From assembly GCA_020050965.1 (NCBI GenBank), contig JAGVJV010000069.1, positions 1 to 5,162 of the forward strand: a stretch of DNA of 5,162 nucleotides, in the 5' to 3' direction. The translations under genes and the position numbers were made by a program. Below the pieces are notes generated by a model that was not told the origin of the DNA, searched no databases, and saw only the letters and a list, made by a program, of their open reading frames with translations. Source of the stretch: Parachlamydiales bacterium (GTDB lineage: Bacteria > Chlamydiota > Chlamydiia > Chlamydiales > Rhabdochlamydiaceae). This document shows, one piece after another, positions 1 through 5,162 of the stretch (the stretch's first letter is position 1; every line of letters begins with the position of its first letter).

Positions 1-882
1 GATGGCTCTTTTGTCTATATACCGAAAGGAGTCCGCTGCCCTATTGAGCTTTCGACCTATTTCCGGATTAACGACAAGACGACGGGGCAATTTGAGCGGA
101 CGCTGATCATCGCCGAAGAGGGCTCCTATGTGAGCTATTTGGAAGGGTGCACGGCGCCAGCCTATGACAATAATCAGCTCCATGCGGCGGTAGTTGAATT
201 GATTGCTCTCGAACGGGCCGAAATTAAATACTCGACTGTCCAGAACTGGTACGCAGGCGATCCCAAGAGTGGTAAAGGGGGAATTTTCAACTTCGTCACT
301 AAGCGGGGGCGTTGTGCGGGCTATCGGTCGAAGATTTCGTGGACGCAGGTCGAAGCAGGTGCGGCGATTACTTGGAAATATCCGAGCTGTATTCTGCAAG
401 GCGATGAATCGGTCGGCGAATTCTATTCGGTTGCGCTGACAAATGGAAAAATGCAGGCCGATACCGGGACGAAGATGATCCATTTGGGCAAGAATACCAA
501 ATCGACGATCATCTCCAAGGGAATTTCGGCTGATGAATCTCACAATAGTTACAGGGGGCTAGTCAAAATCGCACCGCGAGCCAAAAATGCACGCAACTAT
601 ACTCAGTGCGACTCGATGCTAGTGGGCAATAGGTGTTCAGCCAATACATTTCCATATATTGAGGTTGCCAATTCATGCAGCGAGGTGGAGCATGAAGCAT
701 CGACTTCCAAGATGAATGAAGAGCAGCTCCTCTATTTGCAAGCGCGAGGGATTAGCCGCGAAGATGCGATCAATCTGATTGTGAATGGATTTTGCAAAGA
801 GGTGTTCCAGGAGCTTCCTCTTGAATTTGCTGCAGAGGCGCAAAAACTCTTAACCCTTAAACTAGAAAATTCTGTGGGGTAA
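1..882 (+). CDS. sufB: SufB, Fe-S cluster assembly scaffold subunit (partial, 5' end missing)
   Basis: This is the C-terminal 293 residues of SufB. The reading frame is open from the first base, so the gene begins outside the window. SufB pairs with SufD and binds SufC in the cytosolic SufBC2D scaffold where Fe-S clusters are built. Family hallmarks include ELSTYFRIN (window residues 16-24), KYSTVQNW, NFVTKR, SWTQ, ITWKYPSCIL, TGTKMIHLGKNTKSTIISKG and NSYRGLVKI. TQCDSML places a cysteine at window residue 203, exactly 90 residues before the C-terminus, as for E. coli SufB Cys405. VEHEAS places His231 and Glu232 at the spacing of E. coli His433 and Glu434. The C-terminal end (LPLEF, EAQKLL, LENSVG) is typical of cyanobacterial and plastid-type SufB. 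It ends in TAA, 6 nt before sufC. There is no frameshift or missing key residue in the visible part. The family is certain; only the N-terminal portion cannot be judged. Confidence 0.97.
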   Translation, partial: DGSFVYIPKGVRCPIELSTYFRINDKTTGQFERTLIIAEEGSYVSYLEGCTAPAYDNNQLHAAVVELIALERAEIKYSTVQNWYAGDPKSGKGGIFNFVTKRGRCAGYRSKISWTQVEAGAAITWKYPSCILQGDESVGEFYSVALTNGKMQADTGTKMIHLGKNTKSTIISKGISADESHNSYRGLVKIAPRAKNARNYTQCDSMLVGNRCSANTFPYIEVANSCSEVEHEASTSKMNEEQLLYLQARGISREDAINLIVNGFCKEVFQELPLEFAAEAQKLLTLKLENSVG

Positions 883-888
883 TTTTAA

Positions 889-1623
889 ATGTTAAAAATA
901 AAAAATCTACATGTTGCAGTTGATGGGGCTGTCATCCTCAAAGGGGTAGACCTTGAAATTTTAAGCGGACAGATCCATGCGATCATGGGTCCAAATGGCG
1001 CGGGAAAATCGACGCTGGCCAAAGTTTTAGCTGGCGATCCAGCCTACGAAATCCTGTCTGGAGAAGTACTGCTCGATGGGAAGAACATTCTGGAGCTCGA
1101 ACCAGAAGAGCGGGCCCACTTAGGACTTTTCATCGGTTTTCAATATCCTGTAGAAATTCCAGGGATCAGCAATCTGCAGTTTCTGCTTGCAGCCTACAAT
1201 GCCAAGCGCGAACAACCGGTCACTGAAGAGGTATTTCGCGAGCTTCTCATGCAAAAGCTACAATTGCTCGAAATGAAGCCCGAGTTCATCGACCGGAACC
1301 TCAATGAGGGCTTTTCAGGTGGCGAGAAGAAGCGCAATGAAATTTTACAGATGGCGGTCCTCGATCCTGTGATGACGATTTTGGATGAAACTGACTCGGG
1401 ACTCGATATTGATGCGATGCGAGTGGTTGCATGTGGCGTCAAAAGGCTCTTTACGCCTGAAAAAGGACTCCTCTTGATCACCCACTATCAGAGATTGCTC
1501 GATTACATCCGTCCTCAGTTCGTCCATGTGATGATAGATGGTCAAATTGTGAAAAGCGGCGGTCCTGAGCTGGCGCTAGAGCTAGAAACAAAGGGTTATG
1601 ATTGGCTACAGGTGCAAGCGTGA
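889..1623 (+). CDS. sufC: SufC, ABC-type ATPase of the SUF Fe-S assembly complex
   Basis: SufC is a soluble ABC ATPase that binds SufB and SufD; ATP-driven dimerisation is thought to remodel the scaffold during cluster assembly. The 244-residue length is usual for the family. Walker A is GPNGAGKST (residues 34-42), the Q-loop lies in FIGFQYPVEIPG, the ABC signature is FSGGEKKRNE (from residue 142), Walker B is MTILDE (162-167) followed by the D-loop SGLD, and the switch histidine is His199 in LITHYQ. FSGGEKKRNEI and the following TDSGLD are characteristic of SufC rather than of transporter ATPases, and no transmembrane partner is nearby. The ATG start is supported by a GGGG stretch at 876-879, 9 nt upstream, and by the family-typical N-terminus (MLKIKNLHV). 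The stop overlaps the likely GTG start of sufD. All catalytic motifs are intact. Confidence 0.97.
   Translation: MLKIKNLHVAVDGAVILKGVDLEILSGQIHAIMGPNGAGKSTLAKVLAGDPAYEILSGEVLLDGKNILELEPEERAHLGLFIGFQYPVEIPGISNLQFLLAAYNAKREQPVTEEVFRELLMQKLQLLEMKPEFIDRNLNEGFSGGEKKRNEILQMAVLDPVMTILDETDSGLDIDAMRVVACGVKRLFTPEKGLLLITHYQRLLDYIRPQFVHVMIDGQIVKSGGPELALELETKGYDWLQVQA
1592..1623 (+). promoter_or_regulatory. sufC/sufD translational coupling site with two candidate starts
   Basis: GTGA at 1620-1623 joins the sufD GTG start to the sufC TGA stop, with only a weak AGG at about 1610-1612 upstream. The alternative start TTG at 1602 is preceded by AAGGG at 1591-1595. Ribosomes finishing sufC could re-initiate at the GTG, which is why it is preferred. 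Either way the two genes overlap and should be made in linked amounts, as fits two subunits of one complex. Confidence 0.5.
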
Positions 1624-2906
1624 AAGAACAATTTGTCTCTCACTTAGAAAGTCATTTCAAAGCGATTTTTGAGACAGTCAGCCCACTGCAAAAAACTATT
1701 CGACAGCGGGTCTGGGATCGTTTTCTCCAGGTTGGTCTCGCTGAGAAAAAGAACCCTGGTTACCAATATTTCCCCTTCACTCAATTCTATCAGGAATCCT
1801 ACGAACTTGGTCGCTGCGATGAGATTCCAGATGGGCAGATTGCAGCACTTGTCCTCCCAGAATGCCGCCACAGCCATATCGTCTTTGTCAATGGCCACTA
1901 CGTTCCTGAACTTTCCGATCTTAGCGCCCTCCCTTCCGAGATTGTGATCTTGTCGATCAATGAGGCGCTAGGCAGTTATGGAAATTTTCTACAGGGGCGA
2001 CTCGCTAAAGATTTGGTTGAAGAAGTCGATCCCTTCGCTCTATTAAATATCGTTCTCTCTGAAACAGGACTTTTTTTCTATGTCCCTCCCAAGGTCCAAA
2101 TCGATGCGCCAGTCCAGTGCCTCTATTTCCTCTCTAGCGATCGTCCAACCTTCGTGAATCCCCGCATCAGATTTGTTTTGGGACGCGGGGCAAAACTAAA
2201 ATGGGTCTATGAGTACGCTTGTTTGAAAGATTTTGAGTATTTCTCCAATGGAGCGGTCGATATCGTTCTCGAGGAAGGAGCAAGCTTTGAGCAAGTTGGC
2301 CTGCTCAGCTCCTGTCCTCCAGGATGGTGCTTTGAGACGACCCGAGTGACGCAGAAAAGAGATAGTGAATTTAAGAGCATCACCTGTACGACAGGGACAA
2401 AATCGGTACGACAAGATTTCAAGATCGCGCTTACTGGCGAAAACGCCTCCTGCGACCTCAAAGGGGTAGCGCTCCTTTCTGACAATCTGCAATCCCACGT
2501 CAATATCCTCATGGACCACCAGGCGCCGCATTGTAGGTCCAATCAACACTTTAAAAACATCCTCTCAGATGCTAGCAGAGCTAGCTTTGAGGGAAAAATC
2601 TATGTCCATCCGAAAGCACAAAAAACTGAGGCCTACCAACTGAATAATAACCTGCTTCTCAGCGAAACAGCTATCGCCAATAGCAAACCCAACCTCGAGA
2701 TCTTCGCCGACGATGTGAAAGCCTCCCACGGAGCTACCGTTACCCAGATGAACCCCGAGCATCTCCACTATCTCAAAACACGGGGGATTGCAGCAGAGGC
2801 GGCCAAAAAGCTCCTTCTGGGTAGCTTTAGCCTCGAAATCCTCTCTCAAATTCCCCTTGCTTCTGCCCGTGATCGGATGGATGAACTGGTAGCGAGATCC
2901 CTATGA
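1620..2906 (+). CDS. sufD: SufD, Fe-S cluster assembly scaffold subunit
   Basis: SufD is the paralogue of SufB that forms the SufB-SufD heterodimer in the SufBC2D complex. The C-terminal half carries the SUF scaffold beta-helix signatures: SRASFEGKI, a KTEAYQLNNNLLLS-like stretch, PNLEIFADDVKASHGAT, then HYLKTRGI and a helical tail. His370 in KASHGAT (numbered from GTG 1620) corresponds to E. coli SufD His360, which is needed for cluster formation. The E. coli cysteine two residues before that His is alanine here. The N-terminal half is divergent, as is usual for SufD. The chosen start is GTG at 1620, whose GTGA overlaps the sufC stop and gives 428 residues. An in-frame TTG at 1602 would add six residues (434) and has an AAGGG 6 nt upstream, so the exact start is uncertain. 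The stop codon overlaps the sufS ATG in ATGA. Product assignment is secure from both sequence and context. Confidence 0.95.
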   Translation: MKEQFVSHLESHFKAIFETVSPLQKTIRQRVWDRFLQVGLAEKKNPGYQYFPFTQFYQESYELGRCDEIPDGQIAALVLPECRHSHIVFVNGHYVPELSDLSALPSEIVILSINEALGSYGNFLQGRLAKDLVEEVDPFALLNIVLSETGLFFYVPPKVQIDAPVQCLYFLSSDRPTFVNPRIRFVLGRGAKLKWVYEYACLKDFEYFSNGAVDIVLEEGASFEQVGLLSSCPPGWCFETTRVTQKRDSEFKSITCTTGTKSVRQDFKIALTGENASCDLKGVALLSDNLQSHVNILMDHQAPHCRSNQHFKNILSDASRASFEGKIYVHPKAQKTEAYQLNNNLLLSETAIANSKPNLEIFADDVKASHGATVTQMNPEHLHYLKTRGIAAEAAKKLLLGSFSLEILSQIPLASARDRMDELVARSL

Positions 2907-4090
2907 TGAAGAATATCAGGGGCGATTTCCCCATTTTAAAGCAGGGGATCATCTACTTAGATTCCGCTGCGACCAGTCAAAAACCGCAAGCGGTGATCGA
3001 TGCGATGAATCATTTTTACGCCCACGAATACGCTACTGTCCACCGAGGGGTTTATTCTCTATCTGCAAACGCCACTCAAAAGTACAATCAAGTGCGAGAG
3101 AAGATCGCCCAGTTTATCAATGCCGAAAGGGTGGATGAGATCGTATTTACGAAGGGGACTACCGATAGCATCAACTTGGTTGCCCAAACTTATCCAATTG
3201 GGAAAGGTGATGAAATCATTATTTCCGAAATGGAGCACCACTCCAACATCGTCCCCTGGCAGATGCTGTGCGAGAGAACAGGCGCTATATTAAAGATTAT
3301 TCCGGTTAATGATCGGGCTGAACTTGACCTTGAGATTTATCAATCATTATTAAATTCCCGCACGAAATTAGTTTCCATTGCCCATGTCGCCAATAGCACC
3401 GGGACCATCAACCCCATTGAGACTATCATCAAAATGGCCCATGCCCATGGGGCAAAAGTGCTGATCGATGCTGCTCAAAGTGCTGCCCACCTCCCAATCG
3501 ATGTACAGAGACTAGACGCTGACTTTCTGGCCTTTTCGGGACATAAGATGTTTGGACCAACGGGCATCGGCGTGCTCTATGGCAAATATGAGTTCCTAGA
3601 GAAAATGCCCCCGCTGCAAGGTGGAGGCGATATGATTGAGCTGGTCACCCTAGAAAAAACCACATACGCCAAACCTCCCCTCCGATTTGAAGCAGGGACC
3701 CCTTCCATTGCGCAAGTGATGGGCCTAGGCGCTGCGGTCGACTACATTGAGCAGATTGGATTAGAAAATATTGCTGCAATCGAACACCAATTGCTCGAGT
3801 ACGCGACAGCTAAACTTTTAGAGATTCCCGATCTGAGGATTATCGGCACTGCAGAGCGCAAGGCAGGGATCATCAGTTTCTGTGTAGAGGGCGTACATCA
3901 TCTAGACCTGGCCGTTTTTCTCGACCTCGAAGGAATAGCAATCCGCTCGGGGCACCATTGCGCGCAGCCGCTGATGAAGCGCTTCTGTGTTCCTGGCACT
4001 AACCGGATCTCATTTGCCCCCTTCAACACATTTGAGGAGATCGATACACTGGTCTCTGCCCTTCAAAGCACATTGAAAGTCCTGTCCTAG
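2903..4090 (+). CDS. sufS: SufS, class II (SufS-type) cysteine desulfurase
   Basis: This is a PLP-dependent enzyme of aminotransferase fold type I that converts L-cysteine to alanine and holds the sulfur as a cysteine persulfide for the SUF scaffold. It has 395 residues, close to the family norm. Key residues align to E. coli SufS with a constant offset of 11: His112 in EMEHHSN (His123), Asp189 and Gln192 in LIDAAQSAAH (Asp200, Gln203), the PLP Schiff-base Lys215 in SGHKMFGPTG (Lys226), the active-site Cys353 in RSGHHCAQP (Cys364) and Arg368 in GTNRISF (Arg379). RSGHHCAQP with a short catalytic loop marks group II (SufS/CsdA) rather than IscS/NifS. The ATG at 2903 sits in an ATGA overlap with sufD; a second ATG follows directly at 2906 in another frame position relative to the stop of sufD but does not change the call. 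SufE or SufU, its normal activator, is not visible here. The gene ends 2 nt before a convergent gene, with no room for a terminator between them. Confidence 0.97.
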   Translation: MMKNIRGDFPILKQGIIYLDSAATSQKPQAVIDAMNHFYAHEYATVHRGVYSLSANATQKYNQVREKIAQFINAERVDEIVFTKGTTDSINLVAQTYPIGKGDEIIISEMEHHSNIVPWQMLCERTGAILKIIPVNDRAELDLEIYQSLLNSRTKLVSIAHVANSTGTINPIETIIKMAHAHGAKVLIDAAQSAAHLPIDVQRLDADFLAFSGHKMFGPTGIGVLYGKYEFLEKMPPLQGGGDMIELVTLEKTTYAKPPLRFEAGTPSIAQVMGLGAAVDYIEQIGLENIAAIEHQLLEYATAKLLEIPDLRIIGTAERKAGIISFCVEGVHHLDLAVFLDLEGIAIRSGHHCAQPLMKRFCVPGTNRISFAPFNTFEEIDTLVSALQSTLKVLS

Positions 4091-4092
4091 AT

Positions 4093-4683
4093 TTAATATG
4101 CATTGGCTACAGACTGCCTCAATAGCGAATAAAGCTCAAAAGTTGCTAGGACTACGCTGGTTATTATCAAAGTCCCTGCAGCCAATCCTCCTTTTTTTAT
4201 ATAAATTTTAACATAATCGTTTCTAATATGATCTTCCATTTTTCCTGTATAAAAAGCTTTTTCGAATAATGGCACTATAGCGGATATGCTATTCATCATT
4301 GAACCCACACAACTAATTCCATTTCCTGGGAAAAACCGTGATAGAGCTAAAGAGGCTATCATTTCGATTACAGGACCTGCCGCAGTAACGATGGCGCTGG
4401 CGTTAGAGGTTCCTAACCATTCTCCCACTTTAGATAAGGATTTATGATTGCAACTACAACTTCCCCCACCATATCCGTAACCTACTAGCTTAATTTTAGG
4501 CTTAGCATTCTTCAATAACAAATGAGCTGCAATCGCATGTCCTGATTCATGGATTATAGTCCTCAAAGGCAGTGCTGCAACTCCGATTGCATATTGCCCC
4601 ATTCCATAAAGCAACAAGTTGCAACTAAAAGTACCACGATAACCATAACCTAGGTTATTACATACATTTTTTACAAAACCCAT
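4093..4683 (-). CDS. Small M50-like (site-2-protease-like) membrane metalloprotease, putative
   Basis: This is a 196-residue protein I cannot name. It carries a zinc-protease motif IIHESGHAIAAH with HExxH at residues 45-49. A TAAGPVIEMIASLAL stretch (100-114) resembles the conserved glycine-proline segment that follows HExxH in M50 peptidases. Hydrophobic stretches at about 22-57, 95-118, 128-144 and 165-188 suggest a polytopic inner-membrane protein. Asp156 in RNDY, downstream of N131...P138, could be the third metal ligand, where many M50 proteins have N/S-D-G. A glycine-rich loop with a CSC pair (about 68-79) lies between the first two motifs. It converges on sufS with a 2-nt gap, has its own strong promoter, and is clearly more AT-rich than the SUF genes. 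The ATG at 4683 has only a weak GAGA Shine-Dalgarno 4 nt upstream, but it fits the predicted transcript start. Protease activity and substrate are inferred only; it could be an inactive relative. Confidence 0.75.
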   Translation of the reverse strand: MGFVKNVCNNLGYGYRGTFSCNLLLYGMGQYAIGVAALPLRTIIHESGHAIAAHLLLKNAKPKIKLVGYGYGGGSCSCNHKSLSKVGEWLGTSNASAIVTAAGPVIEMIASLALSRFFPGNGISCVGSMMNSISAIVPLFEKAFYTGKMEDHIRNDYVKIYIKKGGLAAGTLIITSVVLATFELYSLLRQSVANAY

Positions 4684-4812
4684 GTTTTCTCAATATTTTT
4701 TAATTTTAATTGTACCATTATAATTAATAATTGTCAATTTTAAAAAAAGAATATACAAAATAAAAGAAAAGACGAGTCAGGAGGGGTTATACTCTTTCCT
4801 TTTGGGTGCCTT
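4684..4812. other. AT-rich spacer between the hydrolase and M50-like genes
   Basis: This 129-nt non-coding stretch is very AT-rich from 4684 to about 4770 and more balanced after that. It holds the extended -10 promoter for the M50-like gene and one arm of the hairpin at the end of the hydrolase gene. I see no tRNA, small ORF with a ribosome binding site, or insertion-sequence end in it. Confidence 0.7.
4709..4737 (-). promoter_or_regulatory. Near-consensus sigma-70 promoter with extended -10, driving the M50-like gene
   Basis: Read on the minus strand, a perfect -35 box TTGACA (4737-4732) is followed after exactly 17 nt by TACAAT (4714-4709), one mismatch from TATAAT. TG lies one base before it (TGGTACAAT), which makes an extended -10. 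The expected transcript start is near 4702, giving a leader of about 19 nt before the ATG at 4683. The surroundings are very AT-rich, which raises the chance of spurious boxes, but the perfect -35, ideal spacing and TG extension together are unusual. It implies transcription independent of the upstream hydrolase gene. Confidence 0.75.
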
Positions 4813-4829
4813 TCAACGGAAGGAGTATA
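4788..4829 (-). terminator. Inverted repeat around the hydrolase stop codon, possible terminator
   Basis: TATACTCTTTCC (4788-4799) pairs with GGAAGGAGTATA (4818-4829) over 12 positions with a single G-U wobble, leaving an 18-nt loop that contains the TGA stop of the hydrolase gene. On the minus strand the stem is followed by about 17 nt and then a T-rich run (TTTTCTTTTATTTT, 4770-4757). The gap means this is not a textbook intrinsic terminator. It could stabilise the 3' end of the hydrolase mRNA or help to end transcription before the promoter of the next gene. Confidence 0.4.
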
Positions 4830-5162
4830 GGTGAGACAGGTTCAAAAAATCTAAGGTTCTCTCTTCTGAATAGTAAGGGCCATCGATTGATGACATCATA
4901 AAGCCGAGGTGCCCGCCGTCGGAGGGCATTTCCAGTGTAACCCATTGATGGTTTTCACATTCTCGGACTGGAAAGTTATCGGCGCTCAGCAAAGGGTCGT
5001 TTTGAGAATTGAGGATAAGCGTTGGGATAGCAATGTTAGGAATATACTTTCTTGAGCTGCAAACTTGATAGTAATGATCGAGGTCTGTGAAATCATTCAG
5101 CTGGGTAGCTATTTTTGTATCTAATTCGGTGATGCTGCGAATTTTATTGAAGTCGACATCAT
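4813..5162 (-). CDS. YheT-like alpha/beta-fold hydrolase (partial, N-terminal part missing)
   Basis: The last 115 codons and a TGA stop (4815-4813) of a minus-strand gene that enters from the right edge. The visible part fits the C-terminal region of the YheT family (COG0429) of alpha/beta hydrolases. A segment with DHYYQVCSS precedes the strand IAIPTLILNSQNDPLL, whose Asp55 (counted from the first whole codon at the edge) is in the acid position of the catalytic triad. PSDGGHLGFM follows, with His84 in the His position; the GGH-(L/V)-GF motif is characteristic of YheT-type proteins. The nucleophile serine and oxyanion region lie outside the window, so activity cannot be judged; substrates in this family are poorly defined. 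The protein ends with LNLSHLYSFR. The gene reads towards the M50-like gene, 129 nt away, on the same strand. It was not in a long start-to-stop frame because its start is missing. A generic alpha/beta hydrolase is the fallback call. Confidence 0.85.
   Translation of the reverse strand, partial: DVDFNKIRSITELDTKIATQLNDFTDLDHYYQVCSSRKYIPNIAIPTLILNSQNDPLLSADNFPVRECENHQWVTLEMPSDGGHLGFMMSSIDGPYYSEERTLDFLNLSHLYSFR

Noticed and set aside
203..439. A 78-codon plus-strand frame inside sufB
   Set aside because: It is Arg/Ser-rich out-of-frame reading of conserved sufB sequence with no family resemblance.
936..949. A 14-nt string (CCTCAAAGGGGTAG) repeated exactly at 2456-2469
   Set aside because: Both copies encode LKGV in unrelated parts of SufC and SufD, there is no third copy, and the flanks do not match. 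Chance is the simplest explanation.
2196..2549. Overlapping open frames of 111-117 codons on the minus strand inside sufD
   Set aside because: They lie wholly within a well-supported gene, have no recognisable domain or ribosome binding site, and are explained as antisense shadows of sufD codon usage.
2740..2870. Similarity between the C-terminal ends of SufB (715-830) and SufD (HYLKTRGI helical tail)
   Set aside because: SufB and SufD are known paralogues sharing this C-terminal domain, so it is not a recent duplication.
1..4090. The SUF genes as a novel system
   Set aside because: All key residues, lengths and the gene order match the known sufBCDS arrangement; there is no fusion, insertion or extra gene inside the operon.
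4187..4199. T-run (CCTTTTTTTA) inside the M50-like gene as a plus-strand terminator for the suf operon
   Set aside because: The preceding bases form only a weak GGACT/AGTCC pairing with a long loop, and the run is explained by lysine and isoleucine codons on the minus strand.
4757..4797. Alternative small stem (AAAGAGT with ACTCgtcTTT, minus strand) directly before the T-rich run, which would make an attenuator-like switch with the larger hairpin
   Set aside because: It has about seven pairs broken by a 3-nt bulge, is much weaker than the 12-bp stem, and nothing else supports a regulatory switch.

Overview
This window holds the 3' part of a SUF iron-sulfur cluster assembly operon on the plus strand: sufB (cut by the left edge), sufC, sufD and sufS. 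It is followed by two unrelated genes on the minus strand. The assignments rest on whole-length motif recognition. They include the SufB/SufD catalytic Cys and His positions, a full set of ABC ATPase motifs in SufC, and the PLP lysine and active-site cysteine of SufS.

Layout: 1-882 sufB C-terminal part; 889-1623 sufC; about 1620-2906 sufD; 2903-4090 sufS. The four genes are packed with a 6-nt gap and then two 4-nt stop/start overlaps (GTGA and ATGA), as expected for one translationally coupled polycistron. SufS removes sulfur from cysteine as a persulfide. The SufB-SufC-SufD scaffold, powered by SufC ATPase, builds the cluster. No sulfur-transfer partner (SufE or SufU) and no carrier (SufA) lies in this window. 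The operon start and promoter are off the left edge.

Only 2 nt after the sufS stop, a convergent minus-strand gene (4093-4683) encodes a 196-residue multi-pass membrane protein. It has an HESGH zinc-protease motif and an AAGP motif reminiscent of M50 (site-2-protease-like) peptidases. By hand count it is clearly more AT-rich than the SUF genes (about 39% against about 50% G+C). It has its own near-consensus sigma-70 promoter with an extended -10 element (4709-4737, minus strand). A further minus-strand gene (4813 to the right edge) is the C-terminal part of a YheT-like alpha/beta hydrolase. A 12-bp imperfect hairpin surrounds its stop codon.

The organism is a bacterium of moderate G+C. The sufBCDS order and the cyanobacteria/plastid-like SufB sequence (C-terminus LENSVG) would fit an environmental member of the Chlamydiota, but this is a low-confidence guess from general resemblance. 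Most of the window is ordinary housekeeping. The M50-like gene is the only part that looks accessory or poorly described, and I see no clear evidence of a new multi-gene system.
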